Origin: Candidatus Zixiibacteriota bacterium
GTDB lineage: Bacteria; Zixibacteria; MSB-5A5; UBA10806
Direction of reading: 5' to 3'
Length of the DNA stretch: 57,093 nucleotides
Assembly (NCBI GenBank): GCA_020344055.1
Contig: CP070813.1
Coordinates: forward strand, 483,133-540,225
Below, one piece after another: positions 42,374 to 51,100 of the stretch. Under the pieces are notes generated by a model. That model worked only from the letters and a program-made list of their open reading frames with translations. It did not search any database and had not been told where the DNA came from. Positions within the stretch are counted from its first letter, which is position 1. Every line of letters starts with the position of its first letter. The translations under genes and the position numbers were made by a program.

Positions 42374-43222
42374 TTATGCCCGAGCCTCTTCGCCCATCTT
42401 CGTCAATCCAATAAGGTTTTCCATCTCGAATAGGGTGAACGGTTCTTTCATAACGGCAAAAATCAGACCGTTACACTCCGAGGGAATCTCATGAAGGTCC
42501 CCAACCAGGATAATCTTTACATAGGGTATGCGAGGATCTTCAAAGAGATGCCTGGTGAGATTCTGGCATTCCTTCCTGCCGATTGAATAATCAATTATGA
42601 TATAATCGGGGCGAAAGCTTTCCACGACCCTCGAACAATGATATTCGCTCTCCACGATTCGAATATTAAAATCCATCTTATTGATATCGGATTCAATTTC
42701 CTTCTTCAGATCTCCAGGCCCCGCAATTATGAGAACGTTCAATTGCTGGCCTCTCACAACCTTGAAATATTCACAGTCATCACATACCCCCTCGCAATGC
42801 ATCCTGGCATGCCCCGATTCGAACGGAAGCTGGATCATCTCGTAGCAGCGCAACGCCCGCGAACGATAGACGATGCATTCATGGCACTTCTCTTCAAATT
42901 CGCCGCTTCTTTCATAATATTCCCAGCAAAATTGAAATGGCTGCTTGATGTCATCCACACGGCCCTGTAGCCTGCCTGACTCAACTATCCCCAGGAGAGT
43001 CTCCCTGTGAATTCTGTAATGCCCGCCCGGAGTTCTATTGGCCGGTATTTTCCCAGATTTTATCCATTTCAAGACCGTATCCGGCGTCACCGAACATAAT
43101 TCCGCCGCTTTTCCGGTCGAAACGAATTCTTTCCTCTGTATTTCCTGACTAATCTCGCCGTTCTTTCTTTTCTGCATTTTATGCATTTTATCGATTCTAT
43201 CGGGAAATAGATAGATTTTCAT
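42374..43222 (-). CDS. Excisionase/MerR-type HTH protein with cysteine cluster and degenerate receiver
   Basis: 282 residues. Residues ~33-85 form a winged helix of the excisionase/MerR type (STGKAAELCSVTPDTVLKWI, then RTPGGHYRIHRE). Residues ~99-150 have seven cysteines: C99, C113, C116, C126, C143, C147, C150; the part CWEYYERSG...EKCHECIV repeats the motif seen in both PAS domains of the nearby kinase. Residues ~160-280 look like a receiver (LNVLIIAGPGD, DYIIIDYSIG, VGDL, MKEPFT) that lacks the usual acidic pair, so phosphorylation is uncertain. Probably a redox- or metal-responsive transcription factor for the neighbouring operon. Start uncertain: ATG 43222 has no ribosome-binding site and lies just after TTGACA; ATGs at 43186 and 43177 are alternatives. 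Confidence 0.8.
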   Translation of the reverse strand: MKIYLFPDRIDKMHKMQKRKNGEISQEIQRKEFVSTGKAAELCSVTPDTVLKWIKSGKIPANRTPGGHYRIHRETLLGIVESGRLQGRVDDIKQPFQFCWEYYERSGEFEEKCHECIVYRSRALRCYEMIQLPFESGHARMHCEGVCDDCEYFKVVRGQQLNVLIIAGPGDLKKEIESDINKMDFNIRIVESEYHCSRVVESFRPDYIIIDYSIGRKECQNLTRHLFEDPRIPYVKIILVGDLHEIPSECNGLIFAVMKEPFTLFEMENLIGLTKMGEEARA

Positions 43223-43366
43223 AACAATGTCAAGATGTTTTGTTTATGTCTTATCGATTTCCGTCGTAAAAATAGGATAACCTATTAACAATATTCCACT
43301 TACAAGTCATATGAAGATGTTCATTTTAATCCTATCTTATAGAATAAGGCGATTCAAAAGCGGCAT

Positions 43367-43407
43367 TCGACCTATCGGGCTTTCCCGTCGAAAGCCCGAT
43401 AGATCGA
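43367..43407. repeat. Long perfect hairpin between two minus-strand genes
   Basis: CTATCGGGCTTTC (43372-43384) and its exact complement (43390-43402) enclose a CCGTC loop; TCGA on both sides extends the stem to ~18 bp with one mismatch. It lies 44 bp after the C25 peptidase stop on the minus strand. No T run follows, so it may be a terminator that does not need one, a transcript-stabilising structure, or an operator for the HTH gene. Confidence 0.6.
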
Positions 43408-43450
43408 TGTTATTCGGTAAAATAAGAGAAAGCCTTTTTGATAGAATCTC

Positions 43451-46387
43451 TTACTCCTTTATCCCAACCTCCTGGTGCCTTTTTGCGGAAGTCTCGAATT
43501 CACTATTCGCCTTGCCAGCCTGCAAGATCGGCGGGCAATCTCCGCACGGTATCGGCCCTGTGCCACCTTTGAAGTAGTTTACGCCGTAGGTGATATCCAG
43601 ACCGTTGTAAGAACAGCTCCCGTTAACATCGCCGCAGTAATGAAAATGGTTGCAGGGGGGACAATCGGGACATAAGGGCAGGGCGCCACCCTTAAAGAAA
43701 TTCACCCCGTACGTAATATCCAGACCGTTGTAACTATCGCTGCCGTTTACATCGCCCACAACGTAATCGCATCCCCCTCCGCCGGATCTATCGAAATAGG
43801 CTCCATGATATACAGGGCTGTTCCACGATAGGTAAACCACTCCGTAATCGCTGCCCAGATATTCGATTGATGGTTTATTGTAGTAGGGCGCGTTATCGGC
43901 ATAGGACTCCGGCGTAATCCATCCGCCCGCGTAATTGCGCCAGGTAAATCTTCCTTCCCTGGGGCTGGTATAATATCTGTATACCACGCCGACTCCGCCG
44001 CCCCCGCGTGCCGTCAGGTCCGGACTCTCCGCGTAGGTCGTGGTATCATCGAAGAAAAGCCAATACCAGTTGGAACCGCCGTTATAGCTGACCCAATACC
44101 TGCACTGGTACGTAGAACCCACATAGTCAAAAGCGCAGGTAATCGTATCCTTGTAAGCCCCGATGGCCGTATAGTCGGCCCCCGAACCTATGGCCTGACG
44201 CTTTAAATTTACCAATCCGGGGGTTCCTACGGTTACTTCAGCGGTATATCTGTAATAATTGGCCTTGGTCACGGTAACAAGCATGGTGCTCCCGGCCGTC
44301 TGAGGCTCTATGGGCACATTGACGGAGCCCCCGGTTCCTTCGGCCACACCGATAATCTCGCCGTCGACGGTTAAGGCTATGACGGAACCGTCATTGGCAG
44401 TGACCGCAAAACTTGTCTGTCCGGAGGGTAAAGTGGGCGCGTGGCTTACCGTCAGCGTCAGAGGAATCCGCGAATATAAGGTTGTAAAAGCGTCCCCGTG
44501 ATGATGATACAGGTTATAGGTCATGCTTTTATCCTCAGGATTATATGGCCAGCCGTGGATTTCAAGATAGTATTTCGCGGATGTCATCGCGATACACGGT
44601 CTCAAGTCACCCTCGCCGATAAGATCAGGGTACGGATAACCCGGATCGAACTGCGGCCACATTAGATCAAACAGGCCCCAGACATAAACATCGTTTACAA
44701 AAGAAGCGCTTTCCTGCGTGGGGGAATTTACACCTGCGGCCCCATGACTGATACGATGAAATTTCTCCGTGAAACTCTCGCTCGTATTCTGATACTCTCC
44801 GGTTATACAATTGGTCGAATTCACAAAAGTATACATGGTATTGGTCAGGTCATCAAGATCGCTATTGTGAAAATCGGGCTCGCCCCATCCCGTAAGAGAA
44901 CCATGATCGCGGTGCTGGATTATAAATGCGCCGGAATTGATGGCGTTTATAATTCCCGTCGTTGTGCCGTTGCTCCACCAGGTCGTACCATGCTGATTGA
45001 GAGTATCGGGAAGCCAACCGACGCCATACCAGTATTGTACCACGGCGGGCGTATTGACGTTAGTAGACCAGGGTCCCCCGATCGTCGGCGTGCCGCTGTA
45101 GATCTGATATTGGCGCGATGGGCTTTTCCCTAAACCGGTGATGAAAAATCCTCTGACGATTTCACTACACAATTGAAACCACCTGGTGGTTTGCCAGCCG
45201 CATGCGACGAGTGGATTGTTGTAAAAATTAGAGGAAGTATACGGACTTCTCTCGTAGGATAAAAATTTATTTATCATGATATCCAGTTGAGAATTGTTCT
45301 GGGCGCAGATCCTCGCGTGATGCATATCGGGAAGCGTATCCCCGTCAACATCGGCGTACCAGTTGTCCGACGCGAAATCGGGACGACCCCACCAGGGATG
45401 ATCTACTAACGGCGAGGTTACTCCGTAGGTCTCTCCCGATGACGGGTAGTCCGACAGGATCAAGAACGCCGCCGGAGGTATATCCCAGTTATTGTAGGCG
45501 TTATGAATGAAATTCCTGATTGTCAGCGAATCCGAACCCCCTATTTCAGCCAGGGTATAAACCTCGGTGCTTATCCCCTGCAGTTTCCTCCATGCTTTTA
45601 TTGTATCGGCCCAGGCTTCGAAAATAGCGTCGGTCGGAACGATAATCACGTATTCAAATCCCGTATCGGTTATTAGCCCGCCCGGCTGATAGAAATCTAT
45701 TACGGGCAGAGATTGATAATTCAACAAATGATTTTGAAGAACCGGCTCCCAGAACCTGCTCCTCAGCCTGTCTTCGCCAAATTGCCCGTCGCCTCCGACA
45801 AATTCTATCTTCACTCTTATGTCACGGTAAACCTTGAGGTCCCTGGCTACCGGATTATATTGAAAAGGCGTGATACCAAGAATGACAGCATCTACCCCTC
45901 TGATTTTTTTCTTCTGAGATAATTGAGCTATGGCCTCGGGGTAGGGTTCATTCCGGCCATAAATCGACATATCTTTATCGAATTTCAACGGAGAATCATC
46001 CGTATCGGATGGTATATCGTATGCCGGCGCTATATCTATATTCTGTATCGTCTCAATTCGTGAATCAAGAATCGTTAATATCGGTTCCGAGCCGCGGGGG
46101 ATGGCTATAAAACGTCCGATGCCCGGTAGATTCGGCGCGCCTTCGTTATTGGGAAGAAAAATTCCGGGCACGCCGATCGTCTTCATTGGAACGCCGTTTA
46201 TCACGCTCTCTTCAATCATAACCTCGTTAACGCTGAAAACAATTTCGACCCCGTTGGAGGTCTGCGAAATCACATTAAAAAGAGGATATTCGCCCCAGGT
46301 GTTATCAAATTTTATTGTTTCGCTAAGGGCTGGCCCCGTTAAAAGGGCGAGCGCCAGAAATATCGAAAAAATCACTATCGTTTTCAT
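43451..46387 (-). CDS. C25-family (gingipain-like) cysteine peptidase with dockerin-like tail
   Basis: 978 residues. Signal peptide (FSIFLALALLTGPALS), a ~220-residue C25-type propeptide (IFLPNNEGAPNLPGIGRFIA, then LGITPFQYNPV), and the catalytic domain ~245-590 with H495 in QHRDHGSLTGWGEP and C527 in NCITGEY, the expected His-Cys pair. An Ig-like domain follows (~660-735), then a ~135-residue stretch resembling beta-propeller blades (ADYTAIGAYKD, RYWVSYNGGSNWYW). The end carries two dockerin-like units (GDVNGSDSYNGLDITYGV, GDVNGSCSYNGLDITYGV) with paired cysteines. It starts behind AGGAGGG, nine bases after the upstream secreted-protein gene. Probably a secreted Arg/Lys-type endopeptidase; specificity is not readable. 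Confidence 0.9.
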   Translation of the reverse strand: MKTIVIFSIFLALALLTGPALSETIKFDNTWGEYPLFNVISQTSNGVEIVFSVNEVMIEESVINGVPMKTIGVPGIFLPNNEGAPNLPGIGRFIAIPRGSEPILTILDSRIETIQNIDIAPAYDIPSDTDDSPLKFDKDMSIYGRNEPYPEAIAQLSQKKKIRGVDAVILGITPFQYNPVARDLKVYRDIRVKIEFVGGDGQFGEDRLRSRFWEPVLQNHLLNYQSLPVIDFYQPGGLITDTGFEYVIIVPTDAIFEAWADTIKAWRKLQGISTEVYTLAEIGGSDSLTIRNFIHNAYNNWDIPPAAFLILSDYPSSGETYGVTSPLVDHPWWGRPDFASDNWYADVDGDTLPDMHHARICAQNNSQLDIMINKFLSYERSPYTSSNFYNNPLVACGWQTTRWFQLCSEIVRGFFITGLGKSPSRQYQIYSGTPTIGGPWSTNVNTPAVVQYWYGVGWLPDTLNQHGTTWWSNGTTTGIINAINSGAFIIQHRDHGSLTGWGEPDFHNSDLDDLTNTMYTFVNSTNCITGEYQNTSESFTEKFHRISHGAAGVNSPTQESASFVNDVYVWGLFDLMWPQFDPGYPYPDLIGEGDLRPCIAMTSAKYYLEIHGWPYNPEDKSMTYNLYHHHGDAFTTLYSRIPLTLTVSHAPTLPSGQTSFAVTANDGSVIALTVDGEIIGVAEGTGGSVNVPIEPQTAGSTMLVTVTKANYYRYTAEVTVGTPGLVNLKRQAIGSGADYTAIGAYKDTITCAFDYVGSTYQCRYWVSYNGGSNWYWLFFDDTTTYAESPDLTARGGGGVGVVYRYYTSPREGRFTWRNYAGGWITPESYADNAPYYNKPSIEYLGSDYGVVYLSWNSPVYHGAYFDRSGGGGCDYVVGDVNGSDSYNGLDITYGVNFFKGGALPLCPDCPPCNHFHYCGDVNGSCSYNGLDITYGVNYFKGGTGPIPCGDCPPILQAGKANSEFETSAKRHQEVGIKE

Positions 46388-46396
46388 CTCGCCCTC

Positions 46397-47461
46397 CTAT
46401 CTATCCGCATCAACCAGGCCGGATTCAACGCTGGTTAGCGGACCCGAGCCCCGGCCCATTATATTCAGATAATTATCATCGCCGATGTATGAAACATTGA
46501 GGAAATATTGGCTAAATCCCTCATTAAAGGAAGCATCTAAACCGCGATCAGCATCAGATACTCCGGTAAATATCTCAGCCCAGGATAAAGCGTCTGGAGT
46601 ATCCCAGCAGTAACGAATCACTCCTTCCGATGTCAAACCAAAATAATATAGCCTGTCATTGGTCACATCCTGGTTGGAGGTAATCGCCACCTCAAGGATG
46701 GATTCGGGCGAGGTGGTCGTGAATACCGTAATATAAGAAGAGCCGTTACCAAAGTTTTCCTGTTGACCATCGTTGGCATTGAACCTATATAGGAACGCCT
46801 GATCCTGAAACGATCCCCTGCTGAAAGCCACATAACAGTGATTGCTGACAACAGTGGCGCTTAAATGATTAATATGGTATCCGGCCCACCAAGCGTAAGT
46901 CTCGCTCCAGGTAGCCCCCCCGTCGGTGGACAAATTTACAGCCCATGTAGCCGTAAACCCATCGCCCTGGAATAAAAGAATCGCGAACAGGTTGCCGGTG
47001 GCGTTGTGAATATCGAACGCATTCACGTAAATGGAATCCCGGTTGCCGATGCGGACATCGGTGTCCCAATCGGGTTGTTCAATGGTCTGCAGGGGATTCC
47101 TCCACCTGTTACCGATTGAAACCTCGTCAATATCGGTCAGATCTGCAAGCCCGCCAAACAGCTGAATCGCTTGCTCGTATTGACCGTTATTCCACCGTTT
47201 CTCAATTTCCTCTGCCCTTTGCAATGCGTCTGCGGTTGCGTTTTGCTCCAGAATCAGCCCTATCTCCGAGTTCGCCCTTTGATCGTAGGACATGTACTGA
47301 AGCCCTTCCCAGATCGGCCCATCCATTTCAAGGGGGACAATCGGTTCTTCATCGACATTGTAGTCTGCAATTTGAGATGGAGATCCGGAGACAACCTCCA
47401 GCTCGCCTGCCGATGCCGAACCGAAAAACACCACCAGAAAAACAACAATAGCGGTTTTCAT
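46397..47461 (-). CDS. Secreted BNR/sialidase-like propeller protein, possibly truncated
   Basis: 354 residues behind AAAGGAAAAACC. Signal peptide (AIVVFLVVFFGSASAG), a helical segment (~70-105, ADALQRAEEIEKRW), then propeller-like blades from ~140, including an Asp-box-like element (VNLSTDGGATWSET). The chain stops abruptly at SGLVDADR, with too few blades for a closed propeller and no sorting domain. The peptidase gene nine bases downstream contains what looks like more blades of the same kind and a dockerin-like tail near its own C-terminus. This protein may therefore be the N-terminal half of a formerly longer protein. Function unknown. Confidence 0.7.
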   Translation of the reverse strand: MKTAIVVFLVVFFGSASAGELEVVSGSPSQIADYNVDEEPIVPLEMDGPIWEGLQYMSYDQRANSEIGLILEQNATADALQRAEEIEKRWNNGQYEQAIQLFGGLADLTDIDEVSIGNRWRNPLQTIEQPDWDTDVRIGNRDSIYVNAFDIHNATGNLFAILLFQGDGFTATWAVNLSTDGGATWSETYAWWAGYHINHLSATVVSNHCYVAFSRGSFQDQAFLYRFNANDGQQENFGNGSSYITVFTTTSPESILEVAITSNQDVTNDRLYYFGLTSEGVIRYCWDTPDALSWAEIFTGVSDADRGLDASFNEGFSQYFLNVSYIGDDNYLNIMGRGSGPLTSVESGLVDADR

Positions 47462-47788
47462 GGTTTTTCCTTTCTTTAAAAATCCTTTATAGAATTATTC
47501 CTCATTTTCGATCATGTCCCGAAAAGTTCCTGGCGCCTATAATCAACCGGGCGGGATTCATTGTTACCCCGTAACTATGTCTTTCAGCAGTTGACTGTCT
47601 TTTTGCCCAGACCTTACCTATTTCTTTCAAATTAGCTTTCTTATTTTTTAGAAGAGGGAGTGCGCAATAAGCGCAATATTGAAGATCGATTTTAATCAGC
47701 GTCTCAGGTGGAAGCTACTGTCGCGCGGGAAGCCCTCTCATTGTTAAACCCTGCTTTACCTGTCGTGATATAATGGGCAGCCATTATT

Positions 47789-47817
47789 ACTATAAAAATA
47801 GTAGATTTATTTGTCAA
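47789..47817 (-). promoter_or_regulatory. Sigma-70-like promoter for the minus-strand secreted-protein unit
   Basis: On the minus strand TTGACA (47817-47812) and TATAGT (47794-47789) are exactly 17 bases apart: a perfect -35 and a five-of-six -10. The intervening sequence is A/T-rich. It faces the gene starting at 47461. Confidence 0.5.
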
Positions 47818-48020
47818 GTATTAAATGTTAAGGTTTGACAGTTATCAACGGTGCCGATGGTGAGATATATTCGGGGCCCCATTCTCAAGTCCTTTATTTT
47901 CAAGCAGTACACTCGTCACTGTCGCCGGATGGCGGGATGGTTTACCACCAATCGGCCTGGATTTCGAACCATCGCCCCGATTTTAGCCCTATTTTCTATA
48001 TCAGCTGCCGTAAAAAACTC

Positions 48021-48048
48021 TTGATATCAGACTCATTAATTGTATATT
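48021..48048 (+). promoter_or_regulatory. Sigma-70-like promoter for the giant C25 peptidase
   Basis: TTGATA (48021-48026) and TATATT (48043-48048) are 16 bases apart, five-of-six matches at both boxes, ~55 bases before the peptidase ribosome-binding site AAGGAG. Confidence 0.45.
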
Positions 48049-48109
48049 TAGATGGAGTTGTCTACGAATGAAAACTGAACTTCGCTAATCTTCCAACAAG
48101 GAGAAGTGC

Positions 48110-51100
48110 GTGATGAAAAAAGCAGTTATAGTTTCCCTGATGTTAAGTATCGGTATTATGTATTCGGTATCTTCAGGGGAGATAATTTACTTTCCCGACA
48201 TACCCGGCTCCGGTTTCGAGCTGTTGGAGCAGAACGAGTATGGCGTGAGAGTAAAGTACTCAATTAACGAATTATTTATGGATGACCTTGTAGTTGATGG
48301 TCAGACTATGAAAACAATTCAGGTGCCCGGGATATTTCTTCCCAATAACGAGGGCGCTCCCAACCTTCCGGGCCTGGGCAGAATGATAGCCATTCCTCAG
48401 GGTTCGGTTGCCGGATTCCAGGTTGTAGGATACAAAACCGAAACAATGAGCGGAATCGATCTCGCCCCTGCCCCTTTAATTCCTTTTGATACGGATGACA
48501 GCCCTCCGCAATATATCAAAGACGAATCCATCTATTCCGCCAACCAAAACTATCCCGCCCAACCAGTTCTCATTTCCGATCCGGCAAAACTGCGCGGGGT
48601 AGACTACATAATACTGGGAATAACGCCATTCCAGTATAATCCTGTGACCAAAAATTTGATAATCTATAAGGAAATTTCGGTAAGCGTGGATTTCGCGGGA
48701 GGCAACGGCCATTTCGGAGAGGATAGACTTCGAAGCCGCTTCTGGGAACCGATTCTGAGCGCTAACCTTTTAAACTATAATACCCTGCCCAAAATAGACT
48801 TCAGCCGGCTAGATCCCAATCCCTCGGAAACCGACGATTTCGAGTACGTCATAATGGTCCCCGATGACCCGGATTTTATCGCCTGGGCTGACACAATAAA
48901 AAATTGGCGCACTCTTCAGGGCATCCGGACGGGGGTCGTGAATCTTACCGATATAGGAGGAAACACGACAACCGCTATCGAGGGCTACATAAATAACGCC
49001 TATAACAGCTGGGATATTCCTCCGGTCTCGGTTCTGTTGCTATCGGACTATCAGAATTCCGGATTGACTTACGGCATAACGTCACCCATGTGGGACAACT
49101 ACTGCGTGTCCGATAATATCTACGGCGACATAGACGGTCTGGATGATCTTCCCGAAATAGCCATGGCCAGGATTACCGCGCAGAACGAACCTCATCTCGC
49201 AAACATGATCGGCAAGTTCCTGGATTATGAAAGAAACCCTCCCACCAGCGCGAACTTTTACGATCAACCCATTACCGCCGGAGGATGGCAGACCGAGCGA
49301 TGGTTTATAATCTGTACGGAAATCTGCTGGGGATTCATGCACAACGTCCTGGGCAAAAACCCGGTCAGAGAATACGCCATATATAGCGGGTCCCCGGGAT
49401 CGGTCTGGTCCACAAATCAGAATACTTATATGCTGGTTGATTACTTCGGGCCCAACGGTCTCGGATATATACCGGCCACTCCGGCCCACCTGACGGACTG
49501 GGGCGCCAACGCCACGCGACTTAATAACGACATCAATTCCGGGGCTTTCTTGCTCCTCCACAGAGACCACGGAGGAGAAACCGGCTGGGGAGAACCGGAT
49601 TACCAGATCAGCGACTTAGCCGGATTGAATAATACAATGCATCCTCACGTATTCTCCATAAACTGCCTTACGGGAAGATATGATTACGGCAGCGAGGTCT
49701 TCGCGGAAGCATTTCATCGAATGAATAATCAGCCCTATGGGGCCTTGAGTGTTACGGCTGCTTCCGAGATTTCATATTCATTTGTGAATGACACTTATAT
49801 CTTCGGTATCTGGGATTATATGTGGCCGAATTTCGATCCCGGGAACGGCAACCCCGGTCCCGTTACGCTGAATCCCTGCTTTGCCAACGCATCGGCCAAA
49901 CATTACCTGCAGGCTTCGAGCTGGCCTTATAACCCGCAGCATAAAGTATATACGCACCATCTGTTTCATCATCATGGCGACGCGTTTACGACCATATATT
50001 CTGAAATCCCCCAGACACAGACCGTCGTTCATGATCCTGTATTGCATGCCGGTCCGAATTTCTTCACCGTTACGGCGCAGCCCGGGGCCATGGTGGGCCT
50101 GACCGTTAACGGAGAAATCATAGGAGCCGGCGTCGGTACCGGTTCCCCGGAATCCATCCCCATCGAACCTCAGGTGCCGGGCAATAATATGATCTTGACG
50201 GTAACGCTTCCGAATCATTACCGATATGAGGCGACCGTCCCCATAATTACGACTTCGGGAGCATATGTGATCTACGATTCCTGCGTGGTTGATGACGCCT
50301 CCGGAAACGGAAATGGAGTAATTGAGTTCGGTGAAAGCATCAGTCTCGGAGTTCAACTCGAGAATGTCGGTTCCGACACGGCCTACGGGGTCAGCGCCAA
50401 AATTAGAACCGCCGACAGCTATATAACTATGACCGACAGCACGGAAAATTACGGCGATATTGCCGATGGCGAAACATCCTATATCCCCGGGGCCTACGGT
50501 TTCGACGTGTCCATCGACGTTCCTGATAATCATAATATTAACTTCGAAGTCGAGGTCAGAGATACCAACGACAGCGTCTGGACAAGCTATTTCAACCTTA
50601 CCGCCTACACCCCGGAACTGGTTTTCGTGGAGGTTCTGGTAGATGATGCTACCGGTAATGGGAATGGAATCCTGGAAGGGGGAGAGACGGCCGACCTGAT
50701 AGTCACCCTCGAAAACACGGGCGGATCGGACGCTGTGGCGGTTACCGGATTGCTCTCTGAAAACGATGACCTCGTGGATATCACCGACGCCAACGGATCT
50801 TTCGGTGATATTCTCGGGGGAACTACTGGTGACAACTCAACCGATCCGTTCGTGGTTGTGGCCGACACCGCGCTACCCATGGGGCATTCGATATATTTCG
50901 ATCTCGATCTAACCGCAGCCGGTGGATATTCCACTTCCACGCAATTCATACTCAAAACGGTTCAGACCTTTGAATATGATGACGGCGGCCTAAGAGCCAC
51001 CAACGACTGGGAATGGGGCACTCCCCAGAATTACGGTCCTCCCTCGGCATACTCGGGAACGAAATGCTGGGGAACGATTATAGACGGTTATCGTACCAAT

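Larger units (their letters stand above)
47462..48109. other. Divergent intergenic region between two peptidase units
   Basis: 648 bp separating the minus-strand secreted-protein/peptidase pair from the plus-strand giant peptidase. It holds one candidate promoter for each direction (47789-47817 and 48021-48048) and would give the minus-strand unit a long leader of ~320 bases. A 78-codon frame at 47835-48071 starts with the TTG of TTGACA and has no ribosome-binding site; I do not accept it. I see no known riboswitch fold. Confidence 0.5.

Noticed and set aside
43311..43577. 88-codon plus-strand frame near the C25 peptidase end
   Set aside because: Its 3' half is antisense to the dockerin-like tail and its 5' half covers the long hairpin; nothing supports translation.
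47835..48071. 78-codon frame in the divergent intergenic region
   Set aside because: It starts at a TTG inside TTGACA, has no ribosome-binding site and no recognisable domain, and it spans the candidate promoter of the giant peptidase.
49778..50533. 251-codon minus-strand open frame
   Set aside because: It is antisense to the giant C25 peptidase across its catalytic and Ig-like regions and has no recognisable features; it is a by-product of the coding strand's codon use.
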